In this document: in pieces, positions 28,890-40,790 of the stretch | How positions within the stretch are numbered: the stretch's first letter is position 1 | Layout: each line of letters opens with the position of its first letter | Assembly (NCBI GenBank): GCA_037355855.1 | Contig: CM074760.1 | Span: forward strand, 4,022,501 to 4,086,500 | Origin: Pseudo-nitzschia pungens | Taxonomy: Eukaryota > Bacillariophyta > Bacillariophyceae > Bacillariales > Bacillariaceae | Direction of reading: 5' to 3' | DNA: 64,000 nt | The notes under the pieces: generated by a model | What the model was told of the DNA's origin: nothing | Databases searched by the model: none | Seen by the model: the letters and a program-made list of their open reading frames with translations, nothing else | Made by a program: the position numbers and the translations under genes

Positions 28890-31839
28890 ATGATCACGAA
28901 AATGACCTACGCAAAAGATCTCTCCGAGAGCTTTTTCGGTATTCCATTGTCGACTTACCGGAATCGAGATGTCCCTTTTCAGCCTTTCCCGTACGGTTTG
29001 CTCATAGCCGCTATATCGGTTCTTTTCTTTCGGACGACCATTCAATTTTCGACAACAACTAGCAAAGAACCTAAGTTTCTCAGTTGGTTCTTCGGTGTAT
29101 TGTTGGCATTTTTGACCTACTCTAATAGGTCTTACGAGTTGATATGCGCAGTCGAGATCTTTTCCTACTTGGCCACATTTTTGCTATTTTCCGACTACAT
29201 CCCATCGGTTTTTTCGAGGTTTGCGGAGGACAAAAATAAAACAAATGTTTTGAGGATCGTGCTCATTGCAATCAGCGCCATTTGGTGTCTGATCATATGT
29301 CACCTGGCCACAACGGGAATGCTTTTACGTCTTTTGAAATCAATGACGCCAAAGTTCATTTCAGACGGTTTGCTTGCGATGTTTCCTGTGGAAGAGATCC
29401 ATGCAAGCTATGCCATCATGGATGAATTTGTTCTTGAGGAAGGTTTGCTTCAAGACCAGGTTGCTAGACTGTTTTTTATTACCTTTCATATTCAAGTTGG
29501 AATAGGATATATTGGGATTGATTTCTTGAAAAAAGAGCAACATCGTCGGAATGAATTAGTTAGGATGGACATGGACAACTCCGTCGACGAAGATGAAATC
29601 GGTAGCATCGGAATAACGAAGTCATCACCAGAGTCTAAAAAGGCATCATTGCAGAATGAGAAGGAGAAGACAAAATCGAATGAAGTTATGTGTCGGACAG
29701 AAACTACTTCCAAGCAAGGAAAAAATGAGAGAAAGATGAAACGGTCCAAAGTATTTCAGCGAACAGCAGCACCATTTATCTTCTTCACTGCTGTGCCATA
29801 CATGGTGAAAGTCATTGGTTATGGAAACTTGAATGCATTCGCATTCGTCTGCATGCGTGATGATATCCATCGAGCCGTTAGGCTTTATGATTTGTTTGAT
29901 CACGACAATTACTTGGTAGCGTTGGCAGATCATACGGCCAAGGCACCAGCAGGTAAGCAGAAAACCTTTTTTTCTATGAATTTTTGAACTTATGTTTTCT
30001 CCTCTTCGAAAAGGTTACTCAGTCTGGCTATTTTGTTTGATCTTATGCTCGCCAACAGACTTTTCTGGTTACATGGACACAATTGTTACCACTACCTATG
30101 AATTGTTCAATCGAAAACTTTTTAGTTTGCCAAAAGTTTTGCTTCTACCTGTTGTGATGTCGAGACAGCCTAAAATGATTGCCCAAATTTTCCCAGTAAT
30201 TTTTATCAGTGATTGGTTGAAAGGACGAGCCATCTCATACATGACGAATCGTGTGGAAGAGCTTGAGAAGGATATCCAAGAACTGAATGCTGTTCGATCG
30301 AAGGTAGAATCATACGATTTAAAGAACTCGGAGCTTCTTCATCGTTCAGGTCCAGGTGCCATGGAATTTACACGGCAAAGATGGTTAGAACTGACAGTGA
30401 AGTAAGTCATTTGTGCGACGATGAGTTTTCCCTCTTTGTGACTCGTTCGACGAACTAACGTTTTGTGTATAGAGTTCAAATGAAGATGGCTGTAAGCACT
30501 TTGACGTCGCGAACGAAAGGATTCTTCTCGTTTATCCAGCGTAACTTTGTCTTTTCCGTGCTGGTGGATTGTGCACTGGCTCAATTAATGGCAGCTGGCA
30601 AGATCGTCGCAGCTGATATTTTTGTCTTTTCACGGGCCATAGAGGACGCGGTTGACATGATACTTATGCGATCACGATCAGAAGCAGAATTGGCAAGGAT
30701 GATGACACAAATTTCAAACCTGAGAGAATTGTCCGCTGTGTGGAAGACTGCGAAACAGCGCAAATTATTCCCTTGCAATTTAATGTCAAGCCGTACTAAT
30801 GATTCTTCGGAAGCATTGGTTGCGTTTCAAAACATTGCATATTCTAGGGGAACGGCTTCAGTAAAAATAGATAACTTGGAACTGTCTGCTGGTATTTATG
30901 CCCTAACTGGTGCAAATGGTGAGTCGTTCGGTTCGATTTTATGCACTCGTGAAATCGATGATAAATTAGCTGCACTGACTTACATTTCTCTTTTCCCTTC
31001 GTAAATTAGGGAGCGGAAAGAGTACGCTATTCAGAGTGATAATGGGTTGTGATACGAACGATCGAGCTGTTGATATTCCACCGAGCATTACACTGTCGAT
31101 GCCATCAGAAAAACTCGCGCTTTCTTCAGAAAAAAAATTCAGTCACACAGAAAACGACGCTATTGATGAATCTTATCCTCGACCTTCTATCACTTTGCCA
31201 TCTTCTCACGTAGTTGAAATCTCTCAAACTTTCTATTGGCCGCTATATTCGAAGCCTATAGATTGGATTCTTCAGCAAAGCCCTACGGAAAACTTGACTG
31301 AAAAAGATTTAGAGAATCGATGTCGACGAGTAGCCGAACTGTTGCATTCATTGGAGTTTACTCAAAGCTTGGAAATTGAAGATGAAGATGATGTGAAGAA
31401 GAGCACTGATGGTAAAGCATCAATTAGACAGGACTCCTCGAGCGGTAGTCTTGTAAAAAGTTCTCCTAGCGGTGATATCATCACTCGCATAATGGAAGAG
31501 TTAGAAGATGTAAAAGAAGACTGGTTTAACGACCTTTCAGGTGGTCAAAGGTCGAAGGTTGAATTGGTGCGTAAGGTATTCTTGATGGATGAATGTCCAC
31601 ATATTTTATTGGTTGACGAGACCATGGCACCTCTTGACCCGCGATCAAAAGCTTTGGTTATGTCACAGATCAAATTGTTCTGTGCTGGAAGCGTTGTTAT
31701 AGTCATTTATCACACAGACGTAGGGAGAGATCAGGAGAATGGAGGGGGTGAGGTGGTTGAGTGCGTTCCAAGCAATGATTTCTTTGACGGCAACATTCAT
31801 GTAGAGGACAAAACCATGATTCTGCGATCTGTATGTTAA
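28890..31839 (+). CDS. ABC transporter-type protein, four exons
   Basis: Exons 28890-29952, 30014-30401, 30473-30918 and 31010-31839 sum to 2727 nt (908 aa), each intron with GT-AG ends (AG|GTAAGC, AA|GTAAGT, TG|GTGAGT). Hydrophobic segments near residues 32-52, 60-108 and 121-147 and more after residue 300 form a membrane domain. The nucleotide-binding domain has Walker A (GANGSGKST, split by intron 3), an LSGGQRSKVEL signature (31533), Walker B ILLVDE (~31607), a PLD D-loop and a switch histidine in VIVIYHTD. It is a half-size transporter with one NBD and a long acidic/serine-rich insert between Walker A and the signature. Substrate unknown. It faces the next gene tail to tail, 233 nt apart. 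Confidence 0.85.
29953..30013 (+). other. Intron 1 of ABC transporter gene
   Basis: 61 nt, GTAAGC...AAAAG, T-rich 3' half. Splicing joins GCA-G to GT-TAC in frame. Confidence 0.8.
30402..30472 (+). other. Intron 2 of ABC transporter gene
   Basis: 71 nt, GTAAGT...GTATAG, with a CTAAC branch-point candidate near 30455. Splicing restores the frame from VK to VQMKMA. Confidence 0.8.
30919..31009 (+). other. Intron 3 of ABC transporter gene
   Basis: 91 nt, GTGAGT...AATTAG, located inside the Walker A codons. Only splicing gives the intact GANGSGKST loop, which strongly supports it. Confidence 0.85.
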
Positions 31840-32072
31840 ACACAACAATTTGAAGTAAAAACTATTTCCAAATAATATAAAGTACTTCGTATCTATTACC
31901 ACCGGGTAATACTGCGTGTATAGAATAGAACGATGAATTATAGCTCAAGTGACCAATTCATTTTTATTCATGAATGCCAACCATACCGGGAAATGAAATA
32001 CAAGTAAAGTTATTGGCAGAATACCAAGTATTTATTTCATGTATTACGAAGTAATATAATAATGATATTTGT

Positions 32073-35000
32073 TCATGATCCGTATTCATAGTTCATCTCA
32101 TCACGTGAGTATTTTTCACGAGTTCCTCCACGTCTATTGCGTAATCCCCTAGGTTCATTTATATCCTGGTAATGCCGTGCGACTCGATGCCGATTAGGTA
32201 TACCATTGTTCTGATGGAGACCCCCCTTTTTTTCTTCGTGAAGGCGTGTTGCTACAACCATGGGAGTTGCTCTTGACACTGTGGGATCTGGTGGCCAATC
32301 ATAGAAGCGATCCTTTCTGAAACGAAAGTATGGGACGGCAACATCCCTGGGGACTTGTTGAGCCCTTTTATTAGACTTGGAATGTGCGATGAATGCAGGA
32401 CGAGGTGAGCGAAACATTTCCACCTCTTTTATTTCGTCTTCCTGCTCATCTACTTGTTCTTCTGATTTCCGACCGAAACCCCACAGACGCTTCTTTTTCC
32501 CCCCTTTTTCTTTACTTTTGGTACTGTCGCTAACACTGGACAGTTTTGACTGCTGTGATTGTGATTGTGCAACACCCAGAGGATCGTTGACCTTAAGCTG
32601 GGCTTTTAATGCTTCTCTCTCTTTTTCTTCCCTCTCTTCCTGTTCGCGTCGGTTTGCTCGCCGTTCCAAATATTTGCGCACTGCAATATTTTGCGGACCA
32701 AGTAGAATGAAACTGCTTACGAAAAAAAAAGTCCGCCAGGGGAAGATGAGCAAGACAAGCAGTAATGTACAAAGAAACGTAAACATCCAAAAAGTTAAAT
32801 ACGGATCTCTCCAAGTGCAAACATTGAAGCTGATTCGAAAGCCATAAATGACAATTCGGATGATCCTCATCAGCGGTCCCAGAAAAGAGGATGTAATCCT
32901 AACGATAGGATTGGGATTTTTCAGACGATACCCAAGCAGTTTGTCAAATTCGTCATAGTGCTTTCTTTCTTTTGCAGTCAAAACATCACCAGCAGGTCCT
33001 TTTGCATTAATTTCTTTGCCTAACTGGGTCTGGAGTTGAGGAGGCGGAAAATGAACGTGTTCGACAGAGATGTTCTTGGAAACTCTATGTAACATGTTTT
33101 CAACTTTGCTCAAGTGTTTCTGTGGCGGCTGTTTCGCAGCTCCAGACTTGTCGTTATTTTGTTCTGGTCCAACACGAATCCGGCGGTGTTTACTAGCTTT
33201 TCCCGCCTCAAGGATTCTACTTCTCCTCTTCTTCAGCGTAGATCGCTCTGCGTCATCATCGTCTTCTTCGTCACTATCTTCCATATTTTCATACCCATAT
33301 TCAGCCTCATCTAGCATACCATCACCATCTTCGTCATCCACTTCCTGGTTTTCCTCTTCAGATTCATCGTCGAATTCTTCATCTTTCCCTTCTGGCGCCG
33401 TGTAGATTGATAGTCGACGAGTTTTTCTTGTCTCTTGTCCACTATTTAAATCTACTGGCGAAGCGCCTTTATCTCTGTTCTTTCCCTTCAATTTCTTGTT
33501 AGTTGATGGATCAGATGCTATCGCATCGGCGGCTGAAAACTTCGGATATTCAAACTTTTCAGAGAAAGGAAATTCGCGATGATTGTGTAACTCGATGTCC
33601 ATATATTTGCCGTCTTCTCCAACCACTTGTCGTCGCGGGCGTTTCTTCACGAGTATCGGACTCATTTTGTACTTGTCATTTTTTCCGTCGAAAAGAAGAG
33701 CGAAAAAAAGTTCTTGAATCGTAACTCCTTGATATCCCAGGTTCCCTTCCGGTGAACAAGTAAAATACACATTGTTTTCTACAAGAAGATAAATCAACCA
33801 ACCAACAAAAAAAGGCGGCGCGAGTCGTATAGAGTTGAGATAGACACAATATAATGACGTCGAAAAGAGATAGAATGACATGAACGGATTCTCGTATAAG
33901 ATGCAATCAAGGACGAGAACCTTCAAAAGAAAACGAATGTTCTGTTGTGACAAGTTGAATTCACGCATTGTAGCTCGAAACGCAGAGCGAGTGAATTTTC
34001 CAGGGCTAGATCAAAAGGAAATGCAGAAAAAGTAGTGCAAAGCCAAACGATTTATTCGAACCAGGAACAATGCACAGCGTGAGAAAGTGTGTGGACGAAA
34101 CAAGGTTTCATATCGAGGATTGCTGCAATGTAAAAGCTTACAGCTTGTCGTAGTATAGTATAACTTACAAATCTTGACCGTGTACTGTAACTGCTACATT
34201 CCGAAAGGTTTTCGGGTCTCCACATGGGATAGTAGGGAATTTCTTGGCTTGTCTAGAAAAAGCTAGTGGGTTGCGGGGGCGTTTCAGATAGCTAAGAAGG
34301 GCAGACCTCTCACTAAACCAATGCAAAGAGAACCGGACGCGAACAACTCCTCGGGGCCTTCGATCGTAAATGAATGACGAAGCTCGCAATGGGAAAGTGA
34401 CATCATACTCAGTGTCTGGTCGCAAAGAGGCAATATCGATAGTCACTCTCCCACATAAATGATCTGCCTCCTTTTCTTTCTGTGGTTTTACATCAAAAAC
34501 TCCGATAAATACGCGTGCATAGGCATGATGTAGAGGGAAAACAGCAGCTCGGTTTGCAGAATTTGGCCACATTGGTGATCGATTTCCCTCAATGATATCC
34601 GTGGTGAAGGCACAGTCACCACAAACTGCATAAACGGAGACTTCAGGCTTAACACGATCTAGCCCCACACATCCTAACACCTCGAGTCGAAGGGATCCCA
34701 CTCTTCCGTCCTCCTTAGGAGATCCGAATTGTCGTTGTACAATTTGGGGAATCTTTGCTCGACGGGTTGCGTTGGTACTTGGGTTCAAAAATGAAGTCAA
34801 AAATTCAAACTCGCTCGATCCACTCATCATACACTGATAAAGATCGGTTTCGTTCATGTACATGGGAGTAGGAAATGCGCTATGTGGTTTCACCCGAACT
34901 TTTTTATTCTTTTCTTCCTGGTCTCTTTGATCTACATCATTGCGTCTGAGATTCGTTGGGGACGCTGATGGTATGAAGCTGTTGCTAATATTCCTCCCGG

Positions 35001-35322
35001 CAACGAAGATATTGCTTGCATAATTTGTATCATTCGAAGCAGATCGTGAGGTTGCTTTCAAGGCCCTTGATGCAATATCATCGCGTTGAAAGTCACTGCC
35101 TGTGTCTCCATTTCCTTTCCCGGAACGGCCAGAATCACTGCCTTCGCACCTTCCGATGTAACTTGAGTGGATTTCACTCGGTCCATCGTAGTTACTCCGC
35201 TGTCGGATATTTCGAAGGTGCTCTACATATTTTCCTCCTTTATCCCTTCCTCTCGACACATCATCCTCGTCAACTTTGTCCGTCAATGGCTTTCTTCCGA
35301 ATCCCGGTAGCCGAATGCGCAT
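32073..35322 (-). CDS. C2-domain multi-span membrane protein (MCTP-like), two exons
   Basis: Exon 1 is 35322-34169 and exon 2 is 34005-32073; together 3087 nt (1028 aa). The exon 1 part holds a disordered N-terminus and one C2 domain (about residues 210-340: GSLRLEVLGCVGLD, then SPMWPNSANRAAVF). After the junction (FTRSAFRATMREFN) come hydrophobic segments, a long acidic/basic linker with a D/E-rich run and then a WRDPYLTFWMFTFLCTLLLV / FFFVSSFILLGPQNI membrane pair followed by a basic tail. That end resembles the C-terminal region of multiple-C2 transmembrane proteins, which tether membranes at contact sites. The frame is also open for about 20 codons upstream of 35322 behind a TCAG, so a short upstream exon is possible. 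Confidence 0.75.
34006..34168 (-). other. Intron of the C2 membrane protein gene
   Basis: 163 nt on the minus strand, GATTT|GTAAGT...CTAG|CCC. Using this acceptor gives a stop-free join (phase 2) and adds 12 coherent residues before the first ATG of exon 2. The nearer GAG acceptor would hit a stop. Confidence 0.7.
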
Positions 35323-36170
35323 TCTTAAAACGACCTTGCGCCTCTTTCCTCGTTCAGATGGAAAATCTTCAGAATTGGAGTGCGAACTGATTTTCTTTTA
35401 TCAGGAATAATTGTCATTCCTCTCCCATTTAGTTTCATTTGTATCGTCACAGAAACATGGAAACCAATGCCCGCTGCACCGGTGAAGAAGGAAACTGTAG
35501 CAAGCGTGAGCATTCAAAGGTTACTCTGTAACAACACGATACTATTGTTGTGCATTGTCCGGTTTTTCGATCTTTTGAAAAAATACGAATTGCAAGGAAG
35601 GTGAGTTACCTACTCCGTAATAGTGATGATAGTTGTAGGTAAGAGATCTTACATCATAGTTGTCCGAACGCAAACGGTAATAATTTTAAGTTACTTGTAC
35701 TCGCACAGTAATTACATGTAGCATCAAAACCGGAAAAAAGGTTCAATCGAAGTACAGTTTGTACGATTACTCGTACTTTCTCGTACTTACGGTAATTACT
35801 GTATGTACCCGTAAGTAAAAACTAAAAACCTTACTTTTTATTGACCTACCGGTATTTTTTGTTTCGAAGTATTTTTTTTATAGTACCGGTACACACTACC
35901 GGTACAGTAAAATCTTACCGACGATATGGTACCTTATGATGTTGTGTAAAAAATACTGTATTACAAGTAATTACGTGGTTATCGCTACATTCAAAGCGGT
36001 ACGTACCGTACGTAACCTTACTCGTACCAGTAGTATTGTTTTTTACTCCTACTCGTACTTCGTAGTACGAAGTACGAAGTAGGTCATAGTCATTGTTGTG
36101 GTCAGTGTCATGAGTCATCAAAAATAACGCGAACGAGCATGACTGACTTACTGTACTGACTACTGTACTA
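35323..36170. other. Intergenic, palindrome-rich
   Basis: Apart from a possible upstream exon near 35330-35395, no gene is supported. 35650-36170 is dense in short palindromic words (ACCGGTA, GTACTTACGGTAATTAC, GTACGAAGTAC). This may be the promoter side of the C2 gene. Confidence 0.4.
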
Positions 36171-36198
36171 AGTAAGGGTTTAGTCACTAAAGTCATTG
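36171..36198 (+). repeat. Left 28-bp terminal inverted repeat of DDE transposon
   Basis: AGTAAGGGTTTAGTC...GTCATTG, a perfect reverse complement of 59641-59668. A second, inverted CAATGACTTTAG lies at about 36241, making a subterminal hairpin. Confidence 0.75.
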
Positions 36199-36448
36199 TG
36201 ACACTGTACAATACAGTACATTTTCTACATGTGCGTCAGCCAATGACTTTAGTTATAAAAACTCCCCTTGTTGCACTGTCTGTCTGCCTACCGTAATTTC
36301 GATCGATAGAGGTCCGAGACGAATTTCGATCACTTTTTTTTGCTCCGGTCTTCTATTTGCAACAATAATAAAGGCAAGTTGCTGCTCTGTAACAAATAAA
36401 CCACTTTAAACTTTAAACCACTAACAACATAAACTACAAACGCTCGCG

Positions 36449-39217
36449 CTACTCCCCACAAGGGTAATGCGCTTGCGACTCCTCCATCATTTCAATTTCC
36501 TCTGGGGACAGGTGTGCCTTTACAATTTCCACCCTCTCGTTCGTGAGAGCCCTTGTTGTAATCAGTGCTTTTCTAACCTTCTCAGCCATCTTCTTTGCAA
36601 CCACTGTGTCTTTCAGTGTGATATCCTCCTGCTGTAATTCCTTCAGTACAGCATCATCCTCTTCAGTCCAGCAAGGAACTGCACCAACTGGGGGATCATC
36701 CTTTACTGCTACTATTTCAGTCAGTATCTCCTCTTTCTTCAGACCTGTAGGCTTTTTCCCGAGCTTCCACTCGTAAATTTTTTTCATGTCGTTCACCCGT
36801 AGCTTTGCAAAATCGCCATTGCATGACTGAATTAGCGCTTTGCATTCCGTTTCCTTCTTTGCATATACCTCCCCTTTTGCCTTTGTGGATTTCATTGCTT
36901 CGATCTCTTTTTCGCGATGCGCTCGTTCATCGGCAATGTGCTGATCGTGGCAGTTGTACAGTCTCCCCCCTAGAACAATGTACTTCTTTCCCGCCGTATT
37001 TGCCTTTGTGATTGCATCTTGGATCACGCGCACCGTAGTTGCTTCCGATCTCGTAACTTGCTGCTGTTTCCGCGGTGCTTGCTTACAAAACACGTCTCCA
37101 TCAAATCCAAAATTGATCAGCGTTTCGACCGCCGCAGCGTTTTGACGTTCAAGCTCCAATAGCTCCACTGTCGCTGGATCCTTTGCTTTGTCAATATTTC
37201 CGTTTGGCAAAATCATCAGCTCGTGAACGACATTACGATCTCCGAGACACTTTCGTGTAAAGGGACTAATTCCAACCTTCTTCCAAAAAGATATCGATGT
37301 CGCTTGAGCAAAGCCAGCGTCAAACGCAGACTCTAATCTCGTATCCGTATCCGTTCCGAACACCAATACTGGATAATCACTTGCGCGCAGCAACGAGTGC
37401 TCTAAAGAGCGGATTGCATGAAGCTTCGTCCTGTTGTTGCGGAAGGCGGTCTTGAAGGGACTGTAGCTCCAGTCCGTAACTTGCGTGACGTGAGTTGTGT
37501 TCGGTACTCCTGGCAATAGTAGCACACCCTCTACACTCAGTTCCTGCAGGAGCGCTTTATCGAGACGTCCAGGACCCAAATCCACGATTAGCAAGACCCA
37601 TTTTCTGTTTGCTGGCTGTACGTCTCGGTACAACGGAAGAAGGCTTGTAAGAACATACTTACGGAACTCGATGCTGTCCATTCCAGCGTTGGCGTTGCAG
37701 TTAGCTGTGTCTGCCAGTTCAGTGATTTTTCCGAAGCCCCATATTCCTTTGCAGGTGCCTGCGCGAGCTAGTTCAGCAGCAAAACTACAGGAGATCCGTT
37801 TGCTCTCTTCTGTTGTTGCAGTGCTCTTTAGTTGAAAATGTACTGGAACAGGATCTCCAGCGGCGGTGCTTCCTCCTATCATCGTACAGCGAGAGCTGCT
37901 TTTGTAAGCCTTCAATGCTCCCTTTGGCAGAGTCGAACTGCGTGGACTATATTCTGTTACTGGACGTCCCCCGGCGCGAGTGCATGTCCCGTCAAGCGTT
38001 AGTCCAGTCTCGTCAACATTCAGAATACGGTGCAACTGACCGTCATTAAATACAAGCTCCCCCACGTGACCATTCAACTTCTCCGTCTCTGAAGGTAACC
38101 GGGCGAAACCCTTTTCAATTAACAGCAATTTCAAGTTGCTAAACCACTCATTAATCATGTTATATGTAGTCCACATTGCTCTCCTCTCCTCCAGTTGTGA
38201 GTTGGACTTGCTGACTTCAACGCTGCGGGCAAGATGCAGCTGTAAGCGCCGATAAAGATTATCGAATCGTTTCAGAGAACACGGCTCCTTGGATAGACAA
38301 GCTTGCAGATCATCCACCGCCTTTTTCCGACTAGGCTTCTGCATCATCCCAGCAGAACATAGAAGAAAGGAAGTCTCCATTGCTGTCACCAACGCCTGTT
38401 CCACTACCACAGGAAGAGTTGATGGTCTTCCCTGGCATCCAACTGACACACCCTTGTTCCCCTGGCTCAAGCGCCATCTCAAAGTGGCTTCCTTAATATC
38501 AGTTCCATTCATCTTGTTTACCACAACACATGCCTGCTTCAAGGAGATACGCTTTGGTCCAGGCTGCTCTTTGTACATCTTCTCTGCTGCAACATAAGAC
38601 TGTAAAAGTTTGTCCTTCTTTTGCTGTTTCATTGTCAAATCATACACCAATTGGGAATGAGTCCTCCTTGGCTTCTTCAGAGGCGCATCCGCGTTCGCGT
38701 TTGCATCGGCGTCCGCGTTTGCATCGGCGTCCGCGTCCGCGCCGTCGTCAATGTTGATTGCTCTTTTGATTCCACTGTGGTTGCTGGGAGTCGTGGTTGA
38801 ACTTTTGTTTAGGCTATTGAAGTTTCCACTGTCTCCTTCGCCACTGTCTCCTTTGTCCTTCTTTGTTGCAGATCCACCAGCAGATGTCAAAGGAGAAATT
38901 GTTGGCACTTTAACGGGTAGGGTAACCGCCAAGAGTGGAACACACTCCTTCATATACTTGGTCCTTAATCTCAGCACTCTTCTTTGCAAGGACCGGTTTG
39001 CACATTCTTCTTTGGTGAATCTGTATGCTCTCATTGCCTCAGCTGTGGTATATTTCTTGTTATACTTGTAGACACTAGCAAGATGTCTGGCGGCCAAGTC
39101 AGTTCTCTCGCATACAGGTAGCGTATATCCATTCCTGAAGGATCCAACAGGCAATGTACCTGGAGTGTTGTTAGGGGTACTAGGAGCTTTATTTTCTTCC
39201 ATTTTTTCAGTGGTCAC
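36449..39217 (-). CDS. DDE-superfamily transposase (pogo/Tigger-like)
   Basis: 922 aa, uninterrupted. The N-terminal part looks DNA-binding and helical, followed by an Ala/Asp-rich low-complexity tract (~160-180) encoded by a GCGTCCGCGTTTGCATCG-type short repeat. The catalytic core has ILNVDETGL (first D), LLIVDLGPGRLD (second D) and, after a PGVPNTTHVTQVTDW block that matches the typical PPHTTH..QPLD block, a third acidic position. A SAP-like VNDMKKIYEWKLGKKPTGLKKEEIL segment (~810-840) and a charged tail follow. The enzyme would cut and paste the element via its inverted repeats. The ORF is intact, but the upstream region now lies across a ~19.7-kb insertion. Confidence 0.8.
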   Translation of the reverse strand: MTTEKMEENKAPSTPNNTPGTLPVGSFRNGYTLPVCERTDLAARHLASVYKYNKKYTTAEAMRAYRFTKEECANRSLQRRVLRLRTKYMKECVPLLAVTLPVKVPTISPLTSAGGSATKKDKGDSGEGDSGNFNSLNKSSTTTPSNHSGIKRAINIDDGADADADANADADANANADAPLKKPRRTHSQLVYDLTMKQQKKDKLLQSYVAAEKMYKEQPGPKRISLKQACVVVNKMNGTDIKEATLRWRLSQGNKGVSVGCQGRPSTLPVVVEQALVTAMETSFLLCSAGMMQKPSRKKAVDDLQACLSKEPCSLKRFDNLYRRLQLHLARSVEVSKSNSQLEERRAMWTTYNMINEWFSNLKLLLIEKGFARLPSETEKLNGHVGELVFNDGQLHRILNVDETGLTLDGTCTRAGGRPVTEYSPRSSTLPKGALKAYKSSSRCTMIGGSTAAGDPVPVHFQLKSTATTEESKRISCSFAAELARAGTCKGIWGFGKITELADTANCNANAGMDSIEFRKYVLTSLLPLYRDVQPANRKWVLLIVDLGPGRLDKALLQELSVEGVLLLPGVPNTTHVTQVTDWSYSPFKTAFRNNRTKLHAIRSLEHSLLRASDYPVLVFGTDTDTRLESAFDAGFAQATSISFWKKVGISPFTRKCLGDRNVVHELMILPNGNIDKAKDPATVELLELERQNAAAVETLINFGFDGDVFCKQAPRKQQQVTRSEATTVRVIQDAITKANTAGKKYIVLGGRLYNCHDQHIADERAHREKEIEAMKSTKAKGEVYAKKETECKALIQSCNGDFAKLRVNDMKKIYEWKLGKKPTGLKKEEILTEIVAVKDDPPVGAVPCWTEEDDAVLKELQQEDITLKDTVVAKKMAEKVRKALITTRALTNERVEIVKAHLSPEEIEMMEESQAHYPCGE

Positions 39218-39231
39218 TGTACAGTCCGTTT

Positions 39232-39333
39232 CTCAAAAACGACTCCACCAATCGATCCGCAAATTGGAGGCCTTGTCTATCTTGATATAATAGAGGTGTT
39301 CGAAGTGTTCCTGTTTGAATCGATGGGGTGGGG
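39232..39333. repeat. Tandem unit in DDE transposon, part of first copy
   Basis: CTCAAAAACGACTCCACC ... GATGGGGTGGGG. It continues after the LINE at 59002 and is repeated from 59086 to about 59202. Its last 18 bp are the LINE target duplication. Confidence 0.75.
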
Positions 39334-40790
39334 ACAATTTTGCGACGCGCAATTTTGTCCGACGTTCCGATGTTCCAGTACTTAAAACACGTAGATTTCT
39401 ACACAACTTTCCCCTTTGATATCTCACTCACTTCTAAAGCTCCTACAACAAAACCAAGCACTACACCTATTAACAGAGACCTCCCCTATCTGATTCTGCT
39501 GTTTGTTTGGCTGCTCCTTGCTTCCTTTGGTTGCTGTGGTTGCTTGTTTCCTGTCGGTCGGTCGATCGGCAACAACAAGCTTCGGCAACAAAACAACACT
39601 TAATTTTCTACAGAGCTTCCAGTACTAATTCTACAGCTGATTCTGTTTTTCTTTCGCTTTGTCTCCGAGCTCAGTTTGTTTTTCGATCTGTTTTCAAGCT
39701 ATCTTATTATTTAACGCTATACAGTCTTTCAAGCCCCTTAAGTGATACCCACTTAACGTTCTACATTCTTCAAGGTTCCTTGCTGAGTTCCCTAAGTCTT
39801 TTCAAGTTGAAGTTGTCGAACACATACAAACCCCCCCTTCTAGAAGGTTCCTACGCGCTGATCCTTAAGTATTTGCAAGTTCACGCGAGCATATCTTCCA
39901 GTTCCCCCTTTATTCTCAAGCCAATTGCCCACTACTCCTTAAGTGTTTACCACTTAAGAGTACCCCTGTTTCCTAGCCAAGCCCCCTAGTCCCTAAGTGT
40001 TTTCGCTTAAGGCTCCCCTTACTACACCTGTTTTCAAGCCAAGACCAACCGATCCCTAAGTACCTCCTACTTATTGCACTCTTGTTTCCAAGACTACAGC
40101 TACTACTGCCCCTTGTTTTCAAGACTACAATTTCCCTGGTCCCTAAGTGTTCGCAAGTTCCCTGATCCCTAAGTGTTTCTTTTGCTATTAAGCAACCCCA
40201 ACTTGAACTTCAAGTTCAACACTGTTTTCAAGACACAAGCCTCCCTCTGGTCCCTAGGTGTTTCTACTAAAGCCCCTGTTTTCAAGCAAGCAGCTTCCCT
40301 GGTCCCTAAGTGTCTCGCTCAAGGTATTTGTTTTCAAGCCAATTGCCTCCGGATACTGTTTCCACTGCTTCCCTGGTCCCTAAGTATTGCGCTCAAGGTC
40401 CCTGTTTTCAAGCCAACTGCCCCTGGATACTGTTTCCACTTATAAGTACTTGCGAGTTTGAACTTCAAGTTCCCTCCTGAGCCTTTTAAGTGTGCCCTGC
40501 CATTGATATCCCCCGGTCCCTAAGTGTTCCTACTAAAGCCCCTCTCCAAGCAAGCAACTTCCCTGGTCCTAGGTCTTTGTTACAAGCCAGTTGTCGGTTT
40601 GTTTCTACACGATTTGCAGTGGTCTACTGGAGTTCCTAAATTCTGTAACTCCAGAGCACCTCTGTGGGTTTCGAACGGGACTTTTCTGGTAGTGCTCCGG
40701 TCCTATCTTATTGGTTCCTCTGGAGTTTTTCCTTGTTCAGACCAAAACTGGACCTGTTGTTGCTGCTGTACCCTGTTTCTCAGCATACAA
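39334..40790 (+). repeat. LINE 5' region, part 1: start and AAGTGTTT/TTTTCAAG repeats
   Basis: Non-coding. The first ~90 bp are shared with the 5' end of the 2-kb derivative at 26352-26260 (minus). From about 39720 to 40570 the words TCCCTAAGTGTTT and CTGTTTTCAAG recur roughly every 60-100 bp. 40606-40780 resembles the 3' region of the gag-only elements (see 42750-42910). Confidence 0.7.

Noticed and set aside
35380..35604. Plus-strand 74-aa frame ending at a good donor (AAG|GTGAGT)
   Set aside because: No acceptor or downstream exon on plus is convincing, and the minus strand carries the C2 gene start here.
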